Source: Auanema rhodensis
Lineage: Eukaryota; Nematoda; Chromadorea; Rhabditida; Rhabditidae
Assembly (NCBI GenBank): GCA_964057225.1
Contig: OZ059895.1
Location: forward strand, 10,230,001 to 10,294,000
DNA: 64,000 nt
Reading direction: 5' to 3'
Position 1 is the stretch's first letter; each line of letters begins with the position of its first letter. Of the stretch, positions 1-10,589 are shown piece by piece. The translations under genes and the position numbers were made by a program. The notes under the pieces are model-generated. The model worked only from the letters and a program-made list of their open reading frames with translations. It was not told where the DNA came from and did no database searches.

Positions 1-3000
1 AAATGTTTATTTTTAGCCCTAGAAATACGTGCAACATCTTATTATCTAAGAGAATTTGAAAATTAAATAATTGAAAAAGTAAAACAGATTTTGTTAGCAC
101 AGAAACATATTAATCATATTTTAAGGCGGGCTCAAGTTGCTATTTTGTTCGATTTTCATAAAAAAATAAAAATTTTAAAATGTTTATTTTTAGCTCTAGA
201 AATACGTGCAACATCTTACTCAACTCAAAATCAACTGTTTGATAATATAAACTAGGTTTTGTGAGCATATATCCATAGTAATCATGTTTTGCGGCGGGTT
301 CAACTTGCTATTTCGTTTGATTTTTATGAAAAATTAAATATTCTAAAAATTTTATTTCTTGTCTTAGAAATACGTGCTACATCTCATTAAACTAAGAATC
401 AGTTGATTGAAAAGGCAAAACAAATTTTGTTAGCACAGAACCATATTAATCATATTTTCCGGCGGGCTCAAGTTGCTATTTTGTTCGATTTTCATGAAAA
501 AATAAAAATTTTAAAATGTTTATTTTTAGCCCTAGAAATACGTGCAACATCTTATTATCTAAGAAAATTTGAAAATTAAATAATTGAAAAAGTAAAACAG
601 ATTTTGTTAGCACAGAAACATATTAATCATATTTTAAGGCGGGCTCAAGTTGCTATTTTGTTCGATTTTCATGAAAAAATAAAAATTTTAAAATGTTTAT
701 TTTTAGCCCTACAAATACGTGCAACATCTTACTCAACTCAAAATCAACTGTTTGATAATATAAATTAGGTTTTGTGAGCATATATCCATAGTAATCATGT
801 TTTGCGACGGGTTCAACTTGCTATTTCGTTTGATTTTTATGAAAAATTAAATATTCTAAAACTTTTATTTCTTGTCCTAGAAATACGTGCTACATCTCAT
901 TAAACTAAGAATTAGTTGATTGAAAAGGCAAAACAAATTTTGTTAGCACAGAACCATATTAATCATATTTTCCGGCGGGCTCAAGTTGCTATTTTGTTCG
1001 ATTTTCATGAAAAAATAAAAATTTTAAAATGTTTATTTTTAGCCCTACAAATACGTGCAACATCTTACTCAACTCAAAATCAACTGTTTGATAATATAAA
1101 TTAGGTTCTGTGAGCATATATCCATAGTAATCATGTTTTGCGGCGGGTTCAACTTGCTATTTCGTTTGATTTTTATGAAAAATTAAATATTCTAAAAATT
1201 TTATTTCTTGTCCTAGAAATACGTGCTACATCTCTTTAAACTAAGAATTAGTTGATTGAGAAGGCAAAACAAATTTTGTTAGCACAGAACCATATTAATC
1301 ATATTTTCCGGCGGGCTTCAGTTGCTATTTTGTTCGATTTTCATGAAAAAATAAAAATTTTAAAATGTTTATTTTTAGCCCTAGAAATACGTGCAACATC
1401 TTACTCAACTCAAAATCAACTGTTTGATAATATAAATTAGGTTTTGTGAGCATATATCCATAGTAATCATGTTTTGCGGCGGGTTCAACTTGCTATTTCG
1501 TTTGATTTTTATGAAAAATTAAATATTCTAAAACTTTTATTTCTTGTCCTAGAAATACGTGCTACATCTTATTAAACTAAGAATTAGTTGATTGAGAAGG
1601 CAAAACAAATTTTGTTAGCACAGAAACATATTAATCATATTTTCCGGCGGGCTCAAGTTGCTATTTTGTTCGATTTTCATGAAAAAATAAAAATTTTAAA
1701 ATGTTTATTTTTAGCCTTAGAATTACGTGCAACATCTTATTATCTAAAAAAATTTGAAAATTAAATAATTGAAAAAGTAAAACAGATTTTGTTAGCACAG
1801 AAACATATTAATCATATTTTAAGGCGGGCTCAAGTTGCTATTTTGTTCGATTTTCATGAAAAAATAAAAATTTTAAAATGTTTATTTTTAGCCCTAGAAA
1901 TACGTGCAACATCTTACTCAACTCAAAATCAACTGTTTGATAATATAAATTAGGTTTTGTGAGCATATATCCATAGTAATCATGTTTTGCGGCGGGTTCA
2001 ACTTACTATTTCGTTTGATTTTTATGAAAAATTAAATATTCTAAAACTTTTATTTCTTGTCCTAGAAATACGTGCTACATCGCTTTGAACTAAGAATTAG
2101 TTGATTGAGGAGGCAAAACAAATTTTGTTAGCACAGAACCATATTAATCATATTTTCCGGCGGGTTCAAGTTGCTATTTTGTTCGATTTTCATGAAAAAA
2201 TAAAAATTTTAAAATGTTTATTTTTAGCCCTAGAAATACGTGCAACATCTTACTCAACTCAAAATCAACTGTTTGATAATATAAATTAGGTTTTGTGAGC
2301 ATATATCCATAGTAATCATGTTTTGCGGCGGGTTCAACTTGCTATTTCGTTTGATTTTTATGAAAAATTAAATATTCTAAAACTTTTATTTCTTGTCCTA
2401 GAAATACGTGCTACATCTTATTAAACTAAGAATTAGTTGATTGAGAAGGCAAAACAAATTTTGTTAGCACAGAACCATATTAATCATATTTTAAGGCGGG
2501 CTCAAGTTGCTATTTTGTTCGATTTTCATGAAAAAATAAAAATTTTAAAATGTTTATTTTTAGCCCTAGAAATACGTGCAACATCTTACTCAACTCAAAA
2601 TCAACTGTTTGATAATATAAATTAGGTTTTGTGAGCATATATCCATAGTAATCATGTTTTGCGGCGGGTTCAACTTACTATTTCGTTTGATTTTTATGAA
2701 AAATTAAATATTCTAAAACTTTTATTTCTTGTCCTAGAAATACGTGCTACATCGCTTTGAACTAAGAATTAGTTGATTGAGGAGGCAAAACAAATTTTGT
2801 TAGCACAGAACCATATTAATCATATTTTCCGACGGGTTCAAGTTGCTATTTTGTTCGATTTTCATGAAAAAATAAAAATTTTAAAATGTTTATTTTTAGC
2901 CCTAGAAATACGTGCAACATCTTACTCAACTCAAAATCAACTGTTTGATAATATAAATTAGGTTTTGTGAGCATATATCCATAGTAATCATATTTTCCGG

Positions 3001-6000
3001 CGGGCTTCAGTTGCTATTTTGTTCGATTTTCATGAAAAAATAAAAATTTTTAAATGTTTATTTTTAGCCCTAGAAATACGTGCAACAACTTATTATCTAA
3101 GAAAACTTGAAAATTAAATGATTGAAAAAGTAAAACAGATTTTGTTAGCACAGAAACATATTAATCATATTTTAAGGCGGGCTCAAGTTGCTATTTTGTT
3201 CGATTTTCATGAAAAAATAAAAATTTTAAAATGTTTATTTTTAGCCCTAGAAATACGTGCAACATCTTACTCAACTCAAAATCAACTGTTTGATAATATA
3301 AATTAGGTTTTGTGAGCATATATCCATAGTAATCATGTTTTGCGGCGGGTTCAACTTGCTATTTCGTTTGATTTTTATGAAAAATTAAATATTCTAAAAC
3401 TTTTATTTCTTGTCCTAGAAATACGTGCTACATCGCTTTGAACTAAGAATTAGTTGATTGAGGAGGCAAAACAAATTTTGTTAGCACAGAACCATATTAA
3501 TCATATTTTCCGGCGGGTTCAAGTTGCTATTTTGTTCGATTTTCATGAAAAAATAAAAATTTTAAAATGTTTATTTTTAGCCCTAGAAATACGTGCAACA
3601 TCTTACTCAACTCAAAATCAACTGTTTGATAATATAAATTAGGTTTTGTGAGCATATATCCATAGTAATCATGTTTTGCGGCGGGTTCAACTTGCTATTT
3701 CGTTTGATTTTTATGAAAAATTAAATATTCTAAAACTTTTATTTCTTGTCCTAGAAATACGTGCTACATCTTATTAAACTAAGAATTAGTTGATTGAGAA
3801 GGCAAAACAAATTTTGTTAGCACAGAAACATATTAATCATATTTTCCGGCGGGCTCAAGTTGCTATTTTGTTCGATTTTCATGAAAAAATAAAAATTTTA
3901 AAATGTTTATTTTTAGCCTTAGAATTACGTGCAACATCTTATTATCTAAGAAAATTTGAAAATTAAATAATTGAAAAAGTAAAACAGATTTTGTTAGCAC
4001 AGAAACATATTAATCATATTTTAAGGCGGGCTCAAGTTGCTATTTTGTTCGATTTTCATGAAAAAATAAAAATTTTAAAATGTTTATTTTTAGCCCTAGA
4101 AATACGTGCAACATCTTACTCAACTCAAAATCAACTGTTTGATAATATAAATTAGGTTTTGTGAGCATATATCCATAGTAATCATGTTTTGCGGCGGGTT
4201 CAACTTACTATTTCGTTTGATTTTTATGAAAAATTAAATATTCTAAAACTTTTATTTCTTGTCCTAGAAATACGTGCTACATCTCATTAAACTAAGAATT
4301 AGTTGATTGAGGAGGCAAAACAAATTTTGTTAGCACAGAACCATATTAATCATATTTTAAGGCGGGCTCAAGTTGCTATTTTGTTCGATTTTCATGAAAA
4401 AATAAAAATTTTAAAATGTTTATTTTTAGCCCTAGAAATACGTGCAACATCTTACTCAACTCAAAATCAACTGTTTAATAATATAATTTAGGTTTTGTGA
4501 GCATATATCCATAGTAATCATGTTTTGCGGCGGGTTCAACTTGCTATTTCGTTTGATTTTTATGAAAAATTAAATATTCTAAAACTTTTATTTCTTGTCC
4601 TAGAAATACGTGCTACATCTCATTAAACTAAGAATTAGTTGATTGAAAAGGCAAAACAAATTTTGTTAGCACAGAACCACATTAATCATATTTTCCGGCG
4701 GGCTCAAGTTGCTATTTTGTTCGATTTTCATGAAAAAATAAAAATTTTAAAATGTTTATTTTTAGCCCTAGAAATACGTGCAACATCTTACTCAACTCAA
4801 AATCAACTGTTTGATAATATAAATTAGGTTTTGTGAGCATATATCCATAGTAATCATGTTTTGCGGCGGGTTCAACTTGCTATTTCGTTTGATTTTTATG
4901 AAAAATTAAATATTCTAAAACTTTTATTTCTTGTCCTAGAAAAACATGCTACATCTCATTAAACTAAGAATTAGTTGATTGAAAAGGCAAAACAAATTTT
5001 GTTAGCACAGAACCATATTAATCATATTTTCCGGCGGGCTCAAGTTGCTATTTTGTTCGATTTTCATGAAAAAATAAAAATTTTAAAATGTTTATTTTTA
5101 GCCCTAGAAATACGTGCAACATCTTATTATCTAAGAAAATTTGAAAATTAAATAATTGAAAAAGTAAAACAGATTTTGTTAGCACAGAAACATATTAATC
5201 ATATTTTAAGGCGGACTCAAGTTGCTATTTTGTTCGATTTTCATGAAAAAATAAAAATTTTAAAATGTTTATTTTTAGCCCTAGAAATACGTGCAACATC
5301 TTACTCAACTCAAAATCAACTGTTTGATAATATAAATTAGGTTTTGTGAGCATATATCCATAGTAATCATGTTTTGCGGCGGGTTCAACTTACTATTTCC
5401 TTTGATTTTTATGAAAAATTAAATATTCTAAAAATTTTATTTCTTGTCCTAGAAATACGTGCTACATCTCATTAAACTAAGAATTAGTTGATTGAGGAGG
5501 CAAAACAAATTTTGTTAGCACAGAACCATATTAATCATATTTTAAGGCGGGCTCAAGTTGCTATTTTGTTCGATTTTCATGAAAAAATAAAAATTTTAAA
5601 ATGTTTATTTTTAGCCCTAGAAATACGTGCAACATCTTACTCAACTCAAAATCAACTGTTTGATAATATAAATTAGGTTTTGTGAGCATATATCCATAGT
5701 AATCATGTTTTGCGGCGGGTTCAACTTCCTATTTCGTTTGATTTTTATGAAAAATTAAATATTCTAAAACTTTTATTTCTTGTCCTAGAAATACGTGCTA
5801 CATCTCATTAAACTAAGAATTAGTTGATTGAAAAGGCAAAACAAATTTTGTTAGCACAGAACCATATTAATCATATTTTCCGGCGGGCTCAAGTTGCTAT
5901 TTTGTTCGATTTTCATGAAAAAATAAAAATTTTAAAATGTTTATTTTTAGCCCTAGAAATACGTGCAACATCTTATTATCTAAGAGAATTTGAAAATTAA

Positions 6001-7279
6001 ATAATTGAAAAAGTAAAACAGATTTTGTTAGCACAGAAACATATTAATCATATTTTAAGGCGGGCTCAAGTTGCTATTTTGTTCGATTTTCATAAAAAAA
6101 TAAAATTTTTAAAATGTTTATTTTTAGCTCTAGAAATACGTGCAACATCTTACTCAACTCAAAATCAACTGTTTGATAATATAAACTAGGTTTTGTGAGC
6201 ATATATCCATAGTAATCATGTTTTGCGGCGGGTTCAACTTGCTATTTCGTTTGATTTTTATGAAAAATTAAATATTCTAAAAATTTTATTTCTTGTCTTA
6301 GAAATACGTGCTACATCTCATTAAACTAAGAATCAGTTGATTGAAAAGGCAAAACAAATTTTGTTAGCACAGAACCATATTAATCATATTTTCCGGCGGG
6401 CTCAAGTTGCTATTTTGTTCGATTTTCATGAAAAAATAAAAATTTTAAAATGTTTATTTTTAGCCCTAGAAATACGTGCAACATCTTATTATCTAAGAAA
6501 ATTTGAAAATTAAATAATTGAAAAAGTAAAACAGATTTTGTTAGCACAGAAACATATTAATCATATTTTAAGGCGGGCTCAAGTTGCTATTTTGTTCGAT
6601 TTTCATGAAAAAATAAAAATTTTAAAATGTTTATTTTTAGCCCTACAAATACGTGCAACATCTTACTCAACTCAAAATCAACTGTTTGATAATATAAATT
6701 AGGTTTTGTGAGCATATATCCATAGTAATCATGTTTTGCGACGGGTTCAACTTGCTATTTCGTTTGATTTTTATGAAAAATTAAATATTCTAAAACTTTT
6801 ATTTCTTGTCCTAGAAATACGTGCTACATCTCATTAAACTAAGAATTAGTTGATTGAAAAGGCAAAACAAATTTTGTTAGCACAGAACCATATTAATCAT
6901 ATTTTCCGGCGGGCTCAAGTTGCTATTTTGTTCGATTTTCATGAAAAAATAAAAATTTTAAAATGTTTATTTTTAGCCCTAGAAATACGTGCAACATCTT
7001 ATTATCTAAGAAAATTTGAAAATTAAATAATTGAAAAAGTAAAACAGATTTTGTTAGCACAGAAACATATTAATCATATTTTAAGGCGGGCTCAAGTTGC
7101 TATTTTGTTCGATTTTCATGAAAAAATAAAAATTTTAAAATGTTTATTTTTAGCCCTACAAATACGTGCAACATCTTACTCAACTCAAAATCAACTGTTT
7201 GATAATATAAATTAGGTTTTGTGAGCATATATCCATAGTAATCATGTTTTGCGGCGGGTTCAACTTGCTATTTCGTTTG
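1..7279 (+). repeat. AT-rich satellite array, plus orientation, left block
   Basis: Tandem array of about 168-bp monomers in three types. A has ...TTTTCCGGCGGGCTCAAG..., B has ...TTTTAAGGCGGGCTCAAG..., and C has ...GTTTTGCGGCGGGTTCAAC.... They are arranged mostly as A-C (336 bp) and A-B-C (513 bp), often alternating to give 849 bp. Positions 1 to about 1036 match 5935 to about 6970 at a constant offset of 5934 bp, including the rare variants GTCTTAGAAA (361 and 6295) and GCGACGGG (804 and 6738). The array stops abruptly inside a C monomer at 7279, where the retrotransposon LTR begins. No gene lies here; the recurrent 62-codon open frames start with TTG or ATG and are a by-product of monomer periodicity. 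Confidence 0.97.
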
Positions 7280-7634
7280 TGTCACATAGTTATCATTCAT
7301 ACTGTAATACACATTGAGTTATAGTCTAGGAAATCTATAGTTATAGTTAAGACCTACTTTTTGATCTATAATAGTTAAGTGGTGCGTGAGACTTAACGAA
7401 GAATATAGTTCATTTTGGTGTTGAATAAGACTTGTTGTCCTGGCTCGGACGTTCTATATTTTTATAGTGTTGAGTTTCTATCGACATTAGCTTTGGTAGC
7501 TATATCGATATAGTTAGTATATTTATTTCTGTTCGTCTTGTTGATTATTTGTTGTTTTAGTAAAGACTCTTTTTGTATTTTGGACTTAGTGATTAAAAGA
7601 AAGTGAACCTTTTGATATTCGTTACGCTTTCGCA
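7280..7634 (+). repeat. 5' LTR of retrotransposon copy 1
   Basis: 355-bp segment starting TGTCACATAG exactly at the satellite junction and ending CGCA directly before a TGGGGGCC primer-binding-like site; TG...CA is the normal LTR form. Inside are a 7-bp inverted repeat GTTAAGT/ACTTAAC with a 10-base loop (7374-7397), a perfect 14-bp palindrome CTATATCGATATAG (7500-7513) and a TATA-like CTATATTTTTATA (7454-7466), a candidate core promoter. No AATAAA signal was seen. The 3' LTR is missing from copy 1 and outside the window for copy 2, so the right boundary rests only on CA plus the primer site. Confidence 0.75.
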
Positions 7635-7652
7635 TGGGGGCCGAACCAACTT
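7635..7652 (+). other. Candidate tRNA primer binding site
   Basis: TGGGGGCC starts immediately after the CA that ends the LTR. A PBS begins with TGG, complementary to the tRNA CCA end. The first seven bases equal the start of the tRNA-Pro type PBS used by many retroelements, but the match stops there. Position supports the call; the tRNA identity is unsure. Confidence 0.45.
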
Positions 7653-7741
7653 TCAACAAAAATCTAAGTACTATCTCGAAGTAGTTTGTCGGTATTACAT
7701 ACATTTTCTTTCTTTTCGCGCTCAAAACAAACTAATAAGAC

Positions 7742-8695
7742 ATGCATTGCTCTTTTCGAGAGGCTATTGAACACCTCTTGGCCCAAAAAGTCGACAATGC
7801 TAGGAGAGAACTTGCAGTATGGAGAGATAATTGCTGCGAGTCGGCGAAGACGCAATCAGTAAAGGAGACGCGTAAAGCGAAATTCTTTGATAAAGCTTAC
7901 TTAACAGTAGGTGATGTCTTGGCGGCGCTAGAGAATGAAATAGTAGAGCGCATATGCGAACTGCATATGGCCAGCGCTTTAGGAGAGGCGGAACAGTGGA
8001 CGATGGATGTACTGCAACTGTTCCGAGAGTGGAATATAGAAGGGAGCGAGGGACTCCAACAGTTGGTGAGTAAGCTGCGGGCTGAGAAAACGCAGTCCGT
8101 GCGCGTGTTGCAGGAGGCAACGGCTCAGATGGAGCTACTTGAGAGCCGAGTAGCCACGCTTTCAGATGAAAACGCGCAACTCCAAGAGGAGACGCGTCGG
8201 TTAGCGCTAGAGCTGAAGGAGAAAGACGTAATAAGAGGTAGACGGGGTAGCCCAGAGTCGGCTACAACGAGCAGCACAGAGAGTGAAAGGACAGATCAGT
8301 TGTTCACAAGCCTCATGGCTCAGCTGAAAGAGTCTATGGAGAGGGCGTCAGTGACGCTGGAAGTGCAAGCAGTAAGGGCTAACGCCTTACCGGATCTAAC
8401 AAAATTTAGGGGAGAGAGTCCAGCGGACTCACAGGTACTGGCTAAGCATATAGCAATTTTCAGAATGAAGTACCCACTCAGTGCGTTTAGTGAAGAGGAA
8501 CGCTGCATTCTTTTCGAAGCCTCGCTCGAAGGCAAACCGTTGTCGGTGTTCCGGTCGGCTCCTGAAAGTACCTTGGAAGGTAAGCTAGTTTACCTAAAAG
8601 AGGCAATAAAAGGGCACGAAGGCGTTCGTTCAACTTCATGTGGACTTTCATACAGTTGGTTAAAATACGGACTACTGAATATTGATATTGAATGA
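7742..8695 (+). CDS. gag: Gag N-terminal and capsid part, retrotransposon copy 1
   Basis: Open frame of 317 codons whose ATG lies 108 bases after the LTR end, the expected place for gag. It would be the structural protein that packages element RNA into cytoplasmic particles. Residues about 104-162 form a strong coiled coil rich in Leu, Glu, Gln and Arg heptads. A Ser/Thr/Glu-rich hinge follows (about 168-185), then a capsid-like part (about 215-290) with alternating hydrophobic and charged residues. The last 20-25 residues look foreign: the frame runs into the inserted segment from about 8620 and ends there. Gag resumes in another frame from about 8850. Copy 2 differs by one residue (Leu262 here, Pro there). 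No closer family assignment is possible by eye. Confidence 0.75.
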   Translation: MHCSFREAIEHLLAQKVDNARRELAVWRDNCCESAKTQSVKETRKAKFFDKAYLTVGDVLAALENEIVERICELHMASALGEAEQWTMDVLQLFREWNIEGSEGLQQLVSKLRAEKTQSVRVLQEATAQMELLESRVATLSDENAQLQEETRRLALELKEKDVIRGRRGSPESATTSSTESERTDQLFTSLMAQLKESMERASVTLEVQAVRANALPDLTKFRGESPADSQVLAKHIAIFRMKYPLSAFSEEERCILFEASLEGKPLSVFRSAPESTLEGKLVYLKEAIKGHEGVRSTSCGLSYSWLKYGLLNIDIE

Positions 8696-8842
8696 AGCTA
8701 GGTCTTCTGCTTTCATTCTAGCAGTACAATAGTACTGTTTTGGTGGTAAAGATGGTAATACATTGCCATAATTTATTGGGTGATTATAGAGGTAAGGAAA
8801 CTGTCCTTTACTCATATCAGATACACCAAATGCCATTAAATT
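8690..8842 (-). pseudogene. Antisense fragment resembling protein-primed family B DNA polymerase
   Basis: The minus strand is open from 8953 to 8672. Its middle part, residues 38-88, reads like the segment of protein-primed family B DNA polymerases (Polinton/Maverick and related viral polymerases) around the KGxFPxxFN motif: AFGVSDMSKGQFPYLYN, then NY, then LPPKQYY, then a Met-Lys start of the next helix. Both ends of the resemblance stop abruptly, and the outer parts of the frame are the antisense of gag. I infer a short fragment inserted into gag, interrupting its frame between about 8620 and 8850. No target duplication was found. It is far too short to be functional. The family call rests on remembered motif layout; a chance antisense frame remains possible. 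Confidence 0.45.
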
Positions 8843-9241
8843 ATTCAAGTATAAGTTTGCGGGATTTGAGTTAGATGATGGGAGTTTAGGTATCCAGTTC
8901 TTAGCCACGTTGACAGGTTTTGCTCTCGATACGTTTCGGTCAATAAGTGACACTAAGACATTCGAGGAAAGGATTGAGACTCTGAAACAACTACTGCAGC
9001 ATTAGTTCTCTATGTTTGAGGTAAGTGAAGAAAGGAGACTGAGGGATGCTGTGGACAGATGTTATAATTTTGCGTTACCAGAACAACGGGCGAAAACCAA
9101 GGTTTTTGCTTTGTTCGCTCAGATTGAGTCATTTGAAGGAGCGTATATGTTGGAGCAGTTGCTACACACAAAAGATTTCTCAGCAGCATAAGCATCTCTA
9201 CGCAGTTGGGCATTGTCAAAAGAGCAGTGCAAGAAAATCAG

Positions 9242-9249
9242 GTACGTAT
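9242..9249 (+). repeat. Left target-site duplication of hAT (GTACGTAT)
   Basis: Eight bases identical to 10403-10410. The empty site in copy 2 has them once. Confidence 0.97.
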
Positions 9250-10402
9250 CAGGGTTGTGCGGATCGGATCGATAGATCCGCAAAATCCGCAATATTGCGG
9301 TATTTCGCTAGATCCGTATCCGTAATTGGTCCTGCGGATTTTGCGGATCGGACCGGATCGTAATTATTACTACTTAATTTTTTTTTTTGGGATTTTATTT
9401 AAATTTTATTTATTTTTTTTTATTTAATTTTACTTTTAAAAGTATTCAGTGCAGCTACCCATCAATAAATAAGAAAGAATGGGATATCATTTTTGATTTA
9501 AAAACTCTACTTGAACCAATATCTGAAATTACAACTAAGTTACAGTCACGCTCGACGAGCATCGGAATGGTTCTCTTTAGTTAGTTCATATTTGATTGGT
9601 CTTTTAGGTTTACCCTATGTCTGCATTCATGAAAACGAAAATAGAAAATGCTACTTTCGTAACAACGACTATTCGATCTACTAAAAAAAAACTGTTGGAA
9701 TCAATCAAAAAAAGACTCGACACATACCTCATGGCCAGTCCACATGCTTTGATTTCAACCTTTCTAGATCCTCGATTCAAAGCTGTTTTATTTCAAGAAT
9801 CTCAAAAAGTAAATGTTGCAACACTATTACAATCGAGGTATTTTTTGCTCTAGGAATACATCAAAACCTATATAGCTGGAGTTTTGGAAAACGAAGATAT
9901 AGCTCTACAGGAAAGCTTCCCGAATATCTCATCTTTTGAAAATTGGCAGAAAAATATAGACGAAAATGGTACTAATTCGGTTAGCTTGTATTCTCATATC
10001 TCGGTAATATTGAATATTAGGAAGTTGAGAATTACATGAATAGAGGTATTATCAGTTCTGACCCATATACGTATTGGAAAGATGTTGAAGAATTTCCCAA
10101 TTTGAAGAAACTTGCTCAAAAATTTTTGGGTACCCCAGCTACTACAGCTGAAGTGGAAAGAGTTTTCAGCTCTTCTGGGTTGATTGTTAGTGATTTACGA
10201 AGTAGATTAACAGATGATTTACTTTCAAAATTAACATTTTTAAGATGTAATGTACCCACATTTGGTTTTAAATGAATGTCTTATCTGTTTTAATAAACAA
10301 AATCAAATAAATGCACTAAAAAGATCCGAAAAACGGTCCGATCCGCGAGGTTAAAATGCGGATCTGATCCGATCCGCAAAATAAGTAAAATGCACAACCC
10401 TG
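9250..10402 (+). mobile_element. hAT-family DNA transposon, internally deleted, nested in gag
   Basis: 1153-bp element bounded by 11-bp perfect terminal inverted repeats CAGGGTTGTGC (9250-9260) and GCACAACCCTG (10392-10402), flanked by the 8-bp target duplication GTACGTAT (9242-9249 and 10403-10410). An 8-bp duplication with CAGGG ends is typical of hAT. Copy 2 of the host retrotransposon has a single GTACGTAT at the same site, proving both boundaries. Subterminal regions are packed with CGGATC/GATCCG motifs, six counted in the first 112 bp and five in the last 80 bp, the arrangement bound by hAT transposases. The interior keeps only the C-terminal half of a transposase, broken, so movement must have used a transposase supplied in trans. 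Confidence 0.97.
9442..10275 (+). pseudogene. hAT transposase remnant, C-terminal half
   Basis: Broken coding remnant in three frames. The first piece (about 9442-9584) carries EWDIIFDLKTLLEPISEIT, typical of the mid-region of BED-type hAT transposases. The second (9617 to about 10018, with a stop at 9851-9853) carries the ISTFLDPRFKAVLF motif. The third (10021-10275) is the hAT C-terminal dimerisation domain, with ATTAEVERVFSSSGL, RSRLTDDLLSKLTFLRCN and a natural stop. The N-terminal BED zinc finger and the first part of the RNase H-like catalytic core are missing. Upstream, 9377-9441 is T-rich and ends in AG, as in a 3' splice site, so part of an intron may be retained. It cannot give an active transposase. 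Confidence 0.92.
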
Positions 10403-10410
10403 GTACGTAT
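10403..10410 (+). repeat. Right target-site duplication of hAT (GTACGTAT)
   Basis: Eight bases identical to 9242-9249; gag coding continues directly after them. Confidence 0.97.
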
Positions 10411-10589
10411 CTAAAGGAAGATCGGAACAACCCAGTTGGAGGAAACCGGAACCCCCGATACAAGTTAGAAGCTGTTTCACGTGTGGCGAAGTAGGCCACC
10501 CCAAGTTTACGTGCAAATCGAAGGAACCCCGTAATGTAAGTCTCATTGACATGGAAATGGTCGTTGTAGAAAATAAGATAGACCAAGAG

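Noticed and set aside
916-1104. Many 62-65-codon open frames across the array (this one as example), on both array orientations
   Set aside because: They follow the satellite period, mostly start with TTG, have no bacterial or eukaryotic gene signals, and A/C differences show no third-codon-position excess. Treated as satellite, not genes.
7800-8120. 106-codon minus-strand frame opposite gag, and other minus-strand frames in the retrotransposon (e.g. 7462-7725, 11485-11784)
   Set aside because: Shadows of the forward coding sequence or LTR with no recognisable family features.
8672-8953. Whole 93-codon minus-strand frame as a gene
   Set aside because: Only the middle part resembles a known family; the outer parts are the antisense of gag. 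Kept only as a fragment.
10004-10020. 17-base GT...AG stretch in the hAT transposase whose removal restores frame, as a micro-intron
   Set aside because: Far shorter than known animal introns; the same remnant has other stops and shifts, so ordinary decay explains it.
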